From an uncultured Eubacteriales bacterium (GTDB taxonomy: Bacteria; Bacillota; Clostridia; Oscillospirales; CAG-382): 54,608 bases of DNA. Shown one piece after another: positions 1-7,577 of the stretch. The notes under the pieces are model-generated. The model ran no database searches and was not told the DNA's origin. It saw only the letters and a list, made by a program, of their open reading frames with translations. The position numbers and the translations under genes are program-made. Location of the stretch: the NCBI GenBank assembly GCA_934502885.1, contig CAKSUT010000017.1, positions 1 to 54,608 on the forward strand, given 5' to 3'. Each line of letters begins with the position of its first letter. Positions within the stretch are counted from its first letter, which is position 1.

Positions 1-281
1 ATAAAAAAAGATATATTCAGAACAGAAATTTTTGATTAGGCATTGAAATATTTTCAAAGGCACGGTATAATTAAAATGGTAATTGTATGGATAATGGCGC
101 TATGGAGAACTTTTTTGGCAGATTAAAGGTTGAAATGTTTTATTGCGAGAAATTTGAAAGCGTTAACTCTTTCATTGATGAATTAAAAAGATATATCGAT
201 TATTACAACAACAAAAGAATTTCTATGAAACAAAAAGGAATGAGTTCGGTGCAATACCGAACTCATTCACTAGCAAGGTGA
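1..281 (+). pseudogene. IS3-family transposase (orfB) C-terminal remnant
   Basis: The last 64 codons from the ATG at 87 read like the end of an IS3/IS150-type DDE transposase: the DN-x-AMENFFGRLK-x-E motif supplies the last catalytic Glu, followed by the Y-I-x-YYNNKRI segment. Upstream, the matching sequence (HGII at 61-72) lies in a different frame, the usual SMSRKGN linker is mostly deleted, and there is an in-frame stop at 37-39. The gene is therefore frameshifted and partly deleted as well as cut by the window edge. The ATG at 87 is an internal Met, not a real start. No function is expected; it is a relic marking past transposition. Confidence 0.85.
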
Positions 282-316
282 TATTTAATTTTTTCTGAAC
301 TTTGGGGGTCACTTCA
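1..316 (+). mobile_element. Right end of a degenerate IS3-family element
   Basis: The transposase remnant is followed by a short A/T-rich tail and then CTTTGGGGGTCACTTCA at about 300-316, which read in reverse begins TGAAGTGACCCCC, typical of IS3-family terminal repeats. The left end lies outside the window, so the element's length and target duplication cannot be judged. Confidence 0.65.
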
Positions 317-331
317 AAAGTGTGATAGGCG

Positions 332-484
332 TTACTTACAGAATTTTTCGTTGTAAATTTCCATAAGCTCATTTAATCTTTCATTCTGCTTAACCCATTG
401 TGCCGTGACGGGTACCCCCGTCTTTTCGTCAATGCAGTTACCAAAGGCGAGGATTTCATCATCGGTCGCGTAAACTCTCAGCAT
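332..484 (-). CDS. Small hypothetical protein, 50 aa
   Basis: An open frame of 50 codons starts with ATG at 484 and ends with TAA at 332. It begins MLRVYATDDEILAFG and ends EKFCK. AAAGGAG lies just before the start, overlapping the end of the glycosidase gene 5 bases upstream, so it looks like the third gene of a glycosidase operon. It is acidic/helical in its second half, has no signal peptide or membrane segment, and matches no family I recognise. It could be the stub of a longer protein cut by the neighbouring insertion sequence. Confidence 0.5.
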   Translation of the reverse strand: MLRVYATDDEILAFGNCIDEKTGVPVTAQWVKQNERLNELMEIYNEKFCK

Positions 485-489
485 CTCCT

Positions 490-1896
490 TTATATAAAAT
501 CACCCGTTACAAGCAGAAGCGGTGTGTCCTTAACGGGCATATCGTTAATCCGATATACTCCGTGCCCCTTTCTTTCAATCATTTCCTCGGGTATTTCGTA
601 AATACTTCCGTCCATAACGTCAACAACCCTGAATTTATCATATTCCGTAAAGAATACCATTTTTGTTACCGTGTCAACCGATGTTGTGAGAATATTTGAC
701 GGATACCAATACGCAAATACTCTTCCGCTTTTATTCTTAAATCCTCCCGTAACAACCTGAGTTCTTTTCAAGTCATGATCCATTGTTAAAGCGGATTCCA
801 TATTCCAGAACATCAGCGGCATTTTGCACAGTTCAAAATCTCCGGCAAATATCGAACAGATATTCTGCAACGTATAATACGACGGCTTTTTATAATATGT
901 ACCGACCGATTTTCCGTTTTCGTCAAACTCCGCACCAAGTACTCCGAAATAGCCGTAATCAAGATATGAGTTTGTATCACCTACAGTTCCGTTCAGAGCC
1001 TCAATCATATCCATACACGAAAAATATGATGTAAAATGCACTCCCGACATCAAATCCGCAATTGTATGACGTGCAAGCTGTTTTGCCTGAATCTCCTCCG
1101 TCCAGCCGGCAGAACATAGTGCACCGTGACCGCCTGTTCTTGACTGTGAGCCTGACTCGCCCTGAATAAGACAGATTTTCGGATTGTAATAATGCGCAAG
1201 CTCTGTAAATGCCTCTACCGTTTCAAAAACCTTTGTTTCATCGTTTGTATATTCATGAAACGATACGAAATCAAGATAATCACCCATGCCCGTTTCAAAT
1301 GCCTCGCTTAAATATGCCAAATTTTTTGAACATATAACTCCGCCTATAACCTTTGCATTCGGGTTTACCTCCTTGATGTACTTGCCCGTATCACGGGTAA
1401 ACAGACCAAGCTCCGTTGCATTCGGACCGTGCTTCCAGCACCATTGGCCGTCAGGCTCGTTCCATACCTCGTAATAATTAACTCTGCCCTCAAAGTGCTT
1501 TACAAACGCTTTAACATAGCTTTCCCAGCCTTTTTTCTGCTCGTCCGTGAAAATTGGCGGACAGCCCACGGCTCCGAATACCTTTTCGGCTTCTTTGTTG
1601 TATATGGCATTCCCATAGCAAAGGCACACCCACGGTTCAATTCCTCTTTCGACAAAGTTATTTACGATTTTATCAATCCATTCAAAATCATAAACCCCCT
1701 TTTCCTTTTCGGTTCTCGCCCAGCCGCTTTGAAGCCTTGCCCATTTTACACCTGCCTCGGCCACCTTGTCATATGCCTTCTCGGGGTCAAAAACGTCACG
1801 GTCAAGCTTTTCAAACCCTAAGCCGATTTTTGATTTTTTTATATCCTTTGAATTCTTCGGTATTATTTGACCGACCTTTTTCAATTTGCTTATCAT
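490..1896 (-). CDS. Clan GH-A glycoside hydrolase (GH39/GH5-like), cytoplasmic
   Basis: A 468-residue protein with a TIM-barrel glycosidase pattern. The N-terminal VKWARLQSGWARTEKEKG-type strand is followed by VWNEPDG with the presumed acid/base Glu147, and LIQGESGS with the presumed nucleophile Glu247. The spacing of about 100 residues between two Glu on strands 4 and 7 is typical of clan GH-A retaining enzymes. No signal peptide is seen, so it probably acts inside the cell on imported oligosaccharides or glycosides. The closest style is the GH39 beta-xylosidase group, but the substrate cannot be read from sequence. It overlaps the upstream metallo-hydrolase by 4 bases (ATGA), indicating translational coupling. 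The gene is more AT-rich than most of the window. Confidence 0.75.
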   Translation of the reverse strand: MISKLKKVGQIIPKNSKDIKKSKIGLGFEKLDRDVFDPEKAYDKVAEAGVKWARLQSGWARTEKEKGVYDFEWIDKIVNNFVERGIEPWVCLCYGNAIYNKEAEKVFGAVGCPPIFTDEQKKGWESYVKAFVKHFEGRVNYYEVWNEPDGQWCWKHGPNATELGLFTRDTGKYIKEVNPNAKVIGGVICSKNLAYLSEAFETGMGDYLDFVSFHEYTNDETKVFETVEAFTELAHYYNPKICLIQGESGSQSRTGGHGALCSAGWTEEIQAKQLARHTIADLMSGVHFTSYFSCMDMIEALNGTVGDTNSYLDYGYFGVLGAEFDENGKSVGTYYKKPSYYTLQNICSIFAGDFELCKMPLMFWNMESALTMDHDLKRTQVVTGGFKNKSGRVFAYWYPSNILTTSVDTVTKMVFFTEYDKFRVVDVMDGSIYEIPEEMIERKGHGVYRINDMPVKDTPLLLVTGDFI

Positions 1897-2564
1897 AGCT
1901 CAATCCTCCTGTAAATTTCGGGTACAATTTTATTTGTATACTCCCATTCGTTCATATCTATATCATCAAACAACCCACAGTGCATCGGAACGGCTTTTAT
2001 GTTCAGCCTTTCGCAAAAGTGCTTTGCATCTGCCATATTCATATTGTTTCCGACTCCGTTTACCGGCAGAAACACGCAGTCAATATCGTTCGGAATATCA
2101 TCAAATATTTCCATATTGTACAGCGTATCACCCGTAATATAATATTTTTTTCCCTCTGCACACAGAATAAAACCTATTGCGCAATCGTCCGAATGTTCGG
2201 CTTTTACGGCGGTAAACCGTACTTTGCCCTCCGTCCATTGAGTATGGCGGTTGAACATAACATAATTATTGTTTCCGCCGAACTTACGAACCTCTTTCCA
2301 TGCGTTCCCCGATGCCAATACGCATACCGATGAATTCTCACCAAGATAATGCGCAAGCGTTTCGGGGTCTGTATGGTCAAGATGATTATGTGTAAGTACA
2401 ATGATGTCGGGTTTGATTTTTAAAAATGCTTCGTCAACCGCAATACGCCGTTTGTTTTTCGGTTCTATCTTTACCACGCTGTCCGAAAGATACGGGTCGA
2501 TCATGATAATTTTATCGCTCGTTTCAAACATCAGTCCTGCCTGACCCAGCCATGTGATTTTCAT
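1893..2564 (-). CDS. Metallo-beta-lactamase-fold hydrolase, UlaG-like
   Basis: The protein of 223 residues begins MKITWLGQAG, as in UlaG/YtnP-type MBL-fold proteins. Metal ligands are visible: THNHLDHTD (HxHxDH), a His in the KAEHSDD segment, the Asp of ITGDT and the His of PMHCGLF. UlaG of E. coli opens L-ascorbate-6-phosphate lactone; here the substrate is unknown, but the 4-base overlap with a glycosidase suggests a sugar-derived lactone or phosphate ester. I chose the ATG at 2564 because GGAG lies 7 bases upstream; the in-frame GTG at 2570 would leave only one base. It is the first gene of a three-gene minus-strand operon. Confidence 0.8.
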   Translation of the reverse strand: MKITWLGQAGLMFETSDKIIMIDPYLSDSVVKIEPKNKRRIAVDEAFLKIKPDIIVLTHNHLDHTDPETLAHYLGENSSVCVLASGNAWKEVRKFGGNNNYVMFNRHTQWTEGKVRFTAVKAEHSDDCAIGFILCAEGKKYYITGDTLYNMEIFDDIPNDIDCVFLPVNGVGNNMNMADAKHFCERLNIKAVPMHCGLFDDIDMNEWEYTNKIVPEIYRRIEL

Positions 2565-2633
2565 ATACACACTCCTTCTTTTAATTTCTTATAAACATAA
2601 TAGCATAATCTTTAAATAATATCTATAATTATC

Positions 2634-2927
2634 TTACTGTTTTTTTTTAGAAATATTACTTTTGCAAATATAAAAGAGCTGATTGGCTTTAGATGCAGAA
2701 CGCACGAAATTAAATAAAAAACTTTTTACCCTGTCCAATGGTGTATATTGGTACTTCAATCTCTTTTCATTCAAAAAGTCATTTACCATATTTGCTGATA
2801 TTTGATATACAAATAACCCACCGAATTTTCCTTGATAATGATTTCTGTAAAGTGAATTATATCGCTTAATTGTTGCATAGGCTCTCGTTGCCGGAGCTTC
2901 GGTTGTAATAAACTCATCAAAAACTTG
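2634..2927 (-). pseudogene. Tyrosine recombinase fragment (core-binding domain only)
   Basis: About 97 codons are open on the minus strand, from near 2927 to the TAA at 2634. The translation contains TRAYATIKRYNSLYRNH and later LDRVKSFLFNFVRSASKANQ, which resembles the SAM-like core-binding domain of phage/ICE tyrosine integrases (a pattern of T..TR.Y...I..H followed by a helix with V...L...F..A). There is no plausible start codon, and nothing of the catalytic R-K-HxxR-Y domain follows. The 5' end runs into a perfect inverted repeat. It is a relic of an integrated element, distinct from the intact integrase at 53551. Confidence 0.6.
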
Positions 2928-2976
2928 GCTTAACAGTGATAAGGAACTAATTCAAACTTATCACTGTTAAGCCAAG
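2924..2976. repeat. Perfect 20-bp inverted repeat with 13-nt loop
   Basis: The left arm 2924-2943 (starting CTTGGCTTAACAG) is the exact reverse complement of the right arm 2957-2976, separated by 13 bases. On the plus strand it is followed by a T-rich stretch (2979-2992). It could be a bidirectional terminator, a transposon end pair or a recombination site left by the element whose integrase fragment abuts it. Confidence 0.75.
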
Positions 2977-2999
2977 GGTTTTGAGCTTTTTTGTGGGCA

Positions 3000-3038
3000 G
3001 CGGGCAAGCATTTTTATCAAAAGTCTTCATTTGCCCGC
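3000..3038. repeat. 8-bp GC-rich inverted repeat
   Basis: GCGGGCAA at 3000-3007 pairs with TTGCCCGC at 3031-3038 across a 23-base loop. No poly-T follows on either strand; the function is unknown. Confidence 0.4.
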
Positions 3039-3061
3039 AAGGAGCAAAAATACACATAAAT

Positions 3062-3100
3062 ACAAAAAACACGATTAGTTAAAATCAGCTAATCGTGTTT
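3062..3100 (-). terminator. Rho-independent terminator of the fur-rbr-rubredoxin operon
   Basis: On the minus strand a 12-bp stem (AAACACGATTAG with CTAATCGTGTTT), loop of 10, is followed by a run of Ts, about 8 bases after the rubredoxin stop codon. Confidence 0.8.
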
Positions 3101-3107
3101 CGCGCTT

Positions 3108-3263
3108 TTATTCCTTTTCAAAAACGTCTTTTCCGAGACCGCACGTGGGACATACCCAATCCTCGGGTACTTCCTCCCAAGGCGTGCCGGGAGCTATTCC
3201 GTTATCGGGGTCGCCAATCTCGGGATCGTAGACGTATCCGCATGGACATACGTATTTTTCCAT
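3108..3263 (-). CDS. Rubredoxin, 51 aa
   Basis: Small one-iron electron carrier, probably the electron donor for the rubrerythrin encoded 29 bases upstream in peroxide detoxification. The 51-residue translation has the rubredoxin signature: GYVYDPEIGDPDNGIAPGT, then W-EEVPEDW and VCPTCGLGK. The second iron-binding motif is a normal CPTCG (Cys38, Cys41). The first is CPCG, with one residue between the cysteines (Cys6, Cys8) instead of the usual two. The start is the ATG at 3263 with GGAG 7 bases upstream. It is the last gene of the operon, followed by a terminator. Confidence 0.9.
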   Translation of the reverse strand: MEKYVCPCGYVYDPEIGDPDNGIAPGTPWEEVPEDWVCPTCGLGKDVFEKE

Positions 3264-3292
3264 AGTGTTTCTCCTTTGCAGTCGTTAGAAAA

Positions 3293-3844
3293 TCAGCCGA
3301 AGTATCTCTTGAGCATTCCCTCAAAGCCTTTTCCGTGTCTTGCCTCGTCCTTTGCCATTTCGTGGACGGTATCGTGAATTGCGTCGTAGCCGAGTTCCTT
3401 TGCTCTCTTTGCAAGCTCAAACTTTCCGGCTGTTGCGCCGCACTCAGCTTCACTTCTGAGCTCGAGGTTCTTCTTTGTGGAGGGTGTTACCACCTCGCCG
3501 AGAAGCTCCGCAAACTTTGCTGCGTGTTCAGCCTCTTCGAGTGCTGCCTGAAGGTAGAATGCGCCTACCTCGGGATAGCCCTCTCTGATTGCCTGACGGG
3601 ACATTGCGATGTACATTCCGACCTCCGTGCATTCGCCCTCAAAGTTTGCCTTGAGTCCTGCGTAAACCTCGGGATCTACCTTGTCCTTTGCGCCGACGCC
3701 GATGACGTGTTCGCAGACGTAGTTGAGACCGCCTTCCTTTACTTCGGTGAACTTGGAGCCGGGAACTCCGCACTGGGGGCACTTTTCGGGGGGATTTTCT
3801 CCTTCGTAAACATAACCGCATACGGGACATACAAACTTTTTCAT
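3293..3844 (-). CDS. Reverse rubrerythrin (N-terminal rubredoxin + diiron domain)
   Basis: A peroxide-reducing diiron protein of 183 residues with the domain order of the clostridial 'reverse' rubrerythrins. Residues 1-35 form a rubredoxin-like site (CPVCGY and CPQCG), and residues about 55-183 form the four-helix ferritin-like domain with iron ligands in FEGECTE, EEAEHA and DEARHG. In Clostridium acetobutylicum such proteins reduce H2O2 and O2 and are PerR-controlled. Here a Fur/PerR-type regulator is encoded directly upstream (39-base gap) and rubredoxin directly downstream, so the three form an oxidative-stress operon. GGAG precedes the ATG. Confidence 0.92.
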   Translation of the reverse strand: MKKFVCPVCGYVYEGENPPEKCPQCGVPGSKFTEVKEGGLNYVCEHVIGVGAKDKVDPEVYAGLKANFEGECTEVGMYIAMSRQAIREGYPEVGAFYLQAALEEAEHAAKFAELLGEVVTPSTKKNLELRSEAECGATAGKFELAKRAKELGYDAIHDTVHEMAKDEARHGKGFEGMLKRYFG

Positions 3845-3883
3845 AATCGTTTTCTCCTTTACAATATATTTTTTTTGATTTAC

Positions 3884-4285
3884 TTATTTATTGTATCCAA
3901 GGCAGCCTTTGCAGACTCCCGAGTAGTACACGTTCTTTTCTTTAACGAGAAAATCTTTGAGGTTCTCGTTGTCTGAATCCTTTTCGGGTACATCGTATAC
4001 CTTGCCGCACCTTTCGCACTTGAAGTGTCCGTGAAACGCCGTATTGAAATCGTACCGCAGTTTGTCCTCCTCTATGGTCAGCTCCGCGATAAGACCGGCT
4101 TGCCTGAACAGCTTCACAGTATTGTACACCGAGGTTTTCGAGAGCGTCGGTATCTCTTTTTCGAGTCCTTCGTAAATCTCGTCTGCCGTGGGGTGTATTC
4201 GGTTTTTGTCAAGGTATTCGAGAACCTTTATTCGGATATGGGACGGCTTGACGCTCTTCTCTGTGAGCATCGTCATATATTCCAC
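3884..4285 (-). CDS. Fur family transcriptional regulator, PerR-like
   Basis: A metal-dependent repressor with the Fur fold. The winged helix includes HPTADEIYEGL and LSKTSVYNTVKLF; the dimerisation domain has FHGHFKCERCGKVYD, and a second Cys pair (CKGC) completes a structural zinc site. The FHGHF/D pattern and the position in front of rubrerythrin and rubredoxin argue for a PerR-type peroxide sensor rather than an iron regulator, but this is inference. Start choice: the GTG at 4285 lies 11 bases after GAGG; the GTG at 4294 is too close and the ATG at 4276 too far (20 bases). A palindromic operator straddles the likely transcription start, so autoregulation of the whole operon is expected. 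Confidence 0.85.
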   Translation of the reverse strand: MEYMTMLTEKSVKPSHIRIKVLEYLDKNRIHPTADEIYEGLEKEIPTLSKTSVYNTVKLFRQAGLIAELTIEEDKLRYDFNTAFHGHFKCERCGKVYDVPEKDSDNENLKDFLVKEKNVYYSGVCKGCLGYNK

Positions 4286-4318
4286 ATTTCGCACCGCCTC
4301 TCTGCAATTGATTTTGCT

Positions 4319-4333
4319 TTGTACTTAGTACAA
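4319..4333. promoter_or_regulatory. Palindromic Fur/PerR-type operator
   Basis: TTGTACTTAGTACAA is a perfect 7-1-7 inverted repeat placed 5-20 bases downstream of the -10 of the fur promoter. Its 7-1-7 layout is that of Fur-family boxes, although the bases differ from the classic PerR box (TTATAATNATTATAA). It is a likely autorepression site. Confidence 0.65.
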
Positions 4334-4337
4334 CGTT

Positions 4338-4366
4338 ATAATAACACAAAGATTGTAATTTGTCAA
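4338..4366 (-). promoter_or_regulatory. Sigma-A promoter of the fur-rubrerythrin-rubredoxin operon
   Basis: On the minus strand, TTGACA (4366-4361), a 17-base spacer and TATTAT (4343-4338). Confidence 0.8.
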
Positions 4367-4409
4367 GAGAAATTTGAAAATTCGGTTGTAAACGTTTTGT
4401 GAACGAAAT

Positions 4410-4438
4410 CGCCGCCGGAACGCAAAATCCCGGCGGCG
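4410..4438 (-). terminator. Probable terminator of corA
   Basis: A 9-bp GC stem (CGCCGCCGG with CCGGCGGCG) with an 11-base loop lies about 50 bases after the corA stop. The following minus-strand sequence ATTTCGTT is only moderately T-rich. Confidence 0.5.
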
Positions 4439-4491
4439 CAAATCAATGCTATTCTTTTGTAAGTGACGTTTCGTCTTATCGGCGCGCACTC

Positions 4492-5343
4492 TTACAGCCA
4501 CTTCTTCTTTTTGAACAGCCGCACAAGCAGTATCACGATAACCGCGCTGACCGCTATCACGGCAGGGTAGCCGTATTCAGACTCAAGCTCATGCATGCCG
4601 GCAAAGTTCATACCGTACCACCCGGTGATGAGAGTGAGAGGAAGAAAGATCGCCGTTATGACCGTAAAGACTTTCATGAGCTCGTTTTGCCTTATCGAGA
4701 GCTGAGATCTGTACGACTCACCCATTCGGTCAACTATCTCGCAGAGGCTTTCGATCTCACGCAGATATCTGTCGGTACGGCGTCCGAGTATTGAAAGGCG
4801 GTTTACGGTTCTCTCGGAGAAAAGGTCGTTGTCGTTCGCGGTCATCTCGTCGAAAATCGAGTCAAGCTGTTCGTAGTACCGCTTGAAGCGCAGAAGCTTT
4901 CTCCTGTACGACGTTATCTTTTCAGCAGCTTCCTTTTCGTCCTCTGACAGAATTCTGTTCTCGCTTATGCCGAATTCCAGTTCGTACTTGTCGAGAACAT
5001 CCATGTCGCCCTTTAAAAGGCGCACGAAGAAAGCGTAGAGAAGCGTTTCGTTTTCGCAAGTCTCGGTTTCGTCGGCAAGAACCTGTGACAAAAGCTTTTC
5101 GACGCGTCCCTTTGCGTCGTCGCTTTCGCAGAAGAAGAAAAGGTCTCTTCTGTCAAGGTAAATTATAACTTTCGGCGACCGCACGTCGCTTCCCTTTATG
5201 TCGCAAAGGTCGAACGCCAAAAGGTCGAAGCTCTCCATGCACTCAAAGCTCTCTATCTGCTTCTCGGCGATGTATGAGAAGACCTTTTCGTCGATATAGT
5301 CGGCAACCTCGCCTATATCCGCAAGCTTCAGCACATTTCTCAT
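4492..5343 (-). CDS. corA: CorA-family divalent cation (Mg2+/Co2+) transporter
   Basis: A membrane channel for magnesium or related cations. The 283-residue protein has a long acidic, coiled-coil cytoplasmic domain (residues 1-220) followed by two C-terminal membrane helices. The first ends in the CorA signature YGMNF (family motif GMN), and the second ends in a basic KKKKWL tail. The length is slightly under the usual 310-320 residues. GGAGG sits 9 bases before the ATG. It stands between MATE and fur with its own terminator, and may share a transcript with the MATE gene 57 bases upstream. Confidence 0.88.
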   Translation of the reverse strand: MRNVLKLADIGEVADYIDEKVFSYIAEKQIESFECMESFDLLAFDLCDIKGSDVRSPKVIIYLDRRDLFFFCESDDAKGRVEKLLSQVLADETETCENETLLYAFFVRLLKGDMDVLDKYELEFGISENRILSEDEKEAAEKITSYRRKLLRFKRYYEQLDSIFDEMTANDNDLFSERTVNRLSILGRRTDRYLREIESLCEIVDRMGESYRSQLSIRQNELMKVFTVITAIFLPLTLITGWYGMNFAGMHELESEYGYPAVIAVSAVIVILLVRLFKKKKWL

Positions 5344-5400
5344 TTCGATTTCACCTCCGTTTTTTACCGCAAAGGCGGTACATACCTAATCTCTATCCGG

Positions 5401-6753
5401 TCAGTCGAGAAGAGCCATCTGCTGCTTATAGCAGTGTCTGAAGTAGATAATCTCGGCAATCGCCGTTATCGACCATGAGAACACATAGAGAAGATAGAGC
5501 GACGCTATCGTTCCGAAGAAAGCGAACACCGTATAGACCCACACTATTCTGAAAACGCACGAACCCATGACAACGATAATCGTCGGTACAACTGTCTTTC
5601 CGAGTCCGCGCGAGGCGGCGATGGTGCAGTCCATAAACGCCGACACCGCATACGAGAAGCCCATTATGCGAAGCTTCTCCATGCCGGCGGAAATAACCGC
5701 TTTATCGGGCGTGAAAATCAAGAGGAATATGTCTCCGAACACAGCGAAAAGTGCGCCGAGAACCGCCGCTATGCCGAACGAATACGCAAGGCAGATAAGA
5801 TAGCTCTTTATTACCCTTTCCTTCTTTCCTGCGCCGTAGTTCTGGCTCATAAAGCTTGAGCAAGCCATATAGAACGCCGCCATTACGTCATAGACGACGT
5901 TATCCGCATTGGACGCGGCAGAGTTGCCCTCGACCATAACGGCGTCGAAGGTGTTGACTCCCGACTGTATAAAGAGGTTTGCAATCTGAAATATTGCATT
6001 CTGGAGTCCCGAGGGGTAACCGAGTATGACCGTCTTTTTCACGTATTTGAAATTGAAATTTTCACGTGCAATTTTCAGTGCATAGTCGCCGTGCGAACGC
6101 ACGAGGAAAACCACGACAAGGATCGCCGAGAGGTACTGCGATATGATACTCGCAAGCGCAACTCCCGAAACGCTCATTTTGCAGACGATTACGAAAAAGA
6201 GGTTGAGCATTACGTTGAGCACTCCTGCGCAAAGGAGAATGATAAGCGGTTTTTTGGTATCGCCTGCGGCACTGTAGACGGCGTTTCCGAAGTTGTACAT
6301 CGCAAGAGCCGGCATGCCGAGAAAGTAAATTTTTATGTAAAGCACCGCACCGTCTAAAAGCTCCGGCTTTGTCCCCATAAGCACAAGGAGCGGCTTTGAG
6401 ACGGCAAGCCCGACGGCGAGTATGAGTATACCCGTGAAAAGGCAGACAACCGATGACGACAGCACTGCCTCACGGACGTCCTTCTTTCTGTCAGCACCGA
6501 GAAACCTTGCCACAAGCACGTTTGCACCGTTACTGACGCCTATGAGAAAGCCCGTGAAGAGAGCGACCATTATTGAGGTTGAGCCTACTTCGCCGAGAGC
6601 CGCCGCACTGGAAAATCTGCCGACGACGGCGATATCCGCCATGTTGAAGAGAACCTGCAAGAGGTTTGTGAGCATGAGGGGGACACTGTAGATGAGTATA
6701 TTTTTGCCGAGACCGCCCTCGGTGAGGCTGAGAGTATGCTTTGCGTGACTCAT
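5401..6753 (-). CDS. MATE family multidrug/Na+ antiporter
   Basis: A 450-residue polytopic protein of the MATE (NorM/DinF) family that would export drugs or metabolites in exchange for Na+ or H+. About twelve hydrophobic segments form two related halves; LLQVLFNMADIAVVGRF near the N-terminus and the later NADNVVYDVMAAFYMACSSF region are typical. AAAGG lies 9 bases before the ATG. Neighbours (ECF transporter upstream, CorA downstream) are all transporters on the same strand. The substrate cannot be predicted. Confidence 0.88.
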   Translation of the reverse strand: MSHAKHTLSLTEGGLGKNILIYSVPLMLTNLLQVLFNMADIAVVGRFSSAAALGEVGSTSIMVALFTGFLIGVSNGANVLVARFLGADRKKDVREAVLSSSVVCLFTGILILAVGLAVSKPLLVLMGTKPELLDGAVLYIKIYFLGMPALAMYNFGNAVYSAAGDTKKPLIILLCAGVLNVMLNLFFVIVCKMSVSGVALASIISQYLSAILVVVFLVRSHGDYALKIARENFNFKYVKKTVILGYPSGLQNAIFQIANLFIQSGVNTFDAVMVEGNSAASNADNVVYDVMAAFYMACSSFMSQNYGAGKKERVIKSYLICLAYSFGIAAVLGALFAVFGDIFLLIFTPDKAVISAGMEKLRIMGFSYAVSAFMDCTIAASRGLGKTVVPTIIVVMGSCVFRIVWVYTVFAFFGTIASLYLLYVFSWSITAIAEIIYFRHCYKQQMALLD

Positions 6754-6851
6754 GATGAGCTGCCTTTCCGTGCCGAACGCCGAGCAAGAAGCCCGGCGCA
6801 GATACTGTACAGAATATTAAGTCCGTGCGTGCGCAAAGGAATCGTCAAAAT

Positions 6852-7493
6852 TTAAGCGAGGCGGGACTTTTTGAGGAAGGTCATTACCGCCTTTGAAACG
6901 GCAGAGCCTGCAACCGCTCCGACAATCGCCTCGACAAGACCGTTGAGCCCGACGAAAGCGATAAAGAACACCCATATCGTATCGGTGGCGACACCCCAAG
7001 AACCCATCTGAGAGAGAAAGACGTCGTTCCTCCAGAAGAAAACGACTACGCAGCCGATGAAAAAGAGCGTGTTGAGGAGCGCTGTGGAGAGGCAGGCGGC
7101 AACGTACGGAAGCACACCGTTCGTTCCTCTTTTTCTTGTGAGTACTCTGAAGATAAGACCTGCGAGATATCCGCAGAGTATACGGGGGACAAGACAGGTG
7201 AATAGGGTCAGCGGAAAATTCAGTCCGAGAAGAAACTCACCGAACGCAGAACCCGTGAAGCACTGAATGAAGCTCGTTATTCCGAAGATGCCGCCGAGGA
7301 CGGCGCCGCCGACAGGTCCGAGTACGACCGCTCCCACTGCGACGGGTATAATCATAAATGTTATTTCAATCGCTCCGGCTTTAAGATATCCGAGCGGAGT
7401 AAAGGCAAGTATAAGTTCTATTGCGGCAAGTATCGCATACTGCGTAAGCTTTCTTATGTCAATTCTGTTTGCACCGTTTACGGTATTTCCCAT
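6852..7493 (-). CDS. ECF transporter substrate-binding (S) component
   Basis: A 213-residue hydrophobic protein with about six membrane segments. It starts with the conserved soluble-to-helix-1 pattern LTQYAILAAIELILAF, followed by AIEITFMIIPVAVGAVVLGP and GGAVLGGIFGITSF, typical of ECF vitamin-uptake S components that dock on a shared EcfA/A'/T module encoded elsewhere. The IEITF...P.AVGA pattern is reminiscent of the pantothenate-type (PanT) group, but the substrate is uncertain. No riboswitch is seen in its leader of about 50 bases. AAAGGA precedes the ATG and a consensus promoter lies 56 bases upstream. Confidence 0.82.
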   Translation of the reverse strand: MGNTVNGANRIDIRKLTQYAILAAIELILAFTPLGYLKAGAIEITFMIIPVAVGAVVLGPVGGAVLGGIFGITSFIQCFTGSAFGEFLLGLNFPLTLFTCLVPRILCGYLAGLIFRVLTRKRGTNGVLPYVAACLSTALLNTLFFIGCVVVFFWRNDVFLSQMGSWGVATDTIWVFFIAFVGLNGLVEAIVGAVAGSAVSKAVMTFLKKSRLA

Positions 7494-7548
7494 TTCATCA
7501 ATTCCTTTCGTTTAAAAGCTTCTGTAAACGTTCTCCGTTCATGCCATA

Positions 7549-7577
7549 AGTATACCATTATTCTTCCCCGTTGTCAA
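7549..7577 (-). promoter_or_regulatory. Promoter of the ECF transporter gene
   Basis: On the minus strand, TTGACA (7577-7572), 17-base spacer, TATACT (7554-7549). Confidence 0.8.

Larger units (their letters stand above)
2565..3107. other. Intergenic stretch with integrase relic and three hairpins
   Basis: No intact gene is visible in these 540 bases. They hold, left to right: the leader of the metallo-hydrolase operon, a tyrosine-recombinase fragment on the minus strand (2634-2927), a perfect 20-bp inverted repeat (2924-2976), a GC-rich 8-bp inverted repeat (3000-3038) and the terminator of the rubredoxin operon (3062-3100). Confidence 0.7.

Noticed and set aside
5364..5382. Hairpin ACCGC-AAAG-GCGGT between the MATE and corA genes as a terminator
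   Set aside because: The T-run is on the wrong side of the stem for either strand, and the stem is only 5 bp.
7494..7548. Vitamin riboswitch in the ECF transporter leader
   Set aside because: The leader from the mapped-looking promoter to the ribosome site is only about 50 bases and shows no conserved aptamer.
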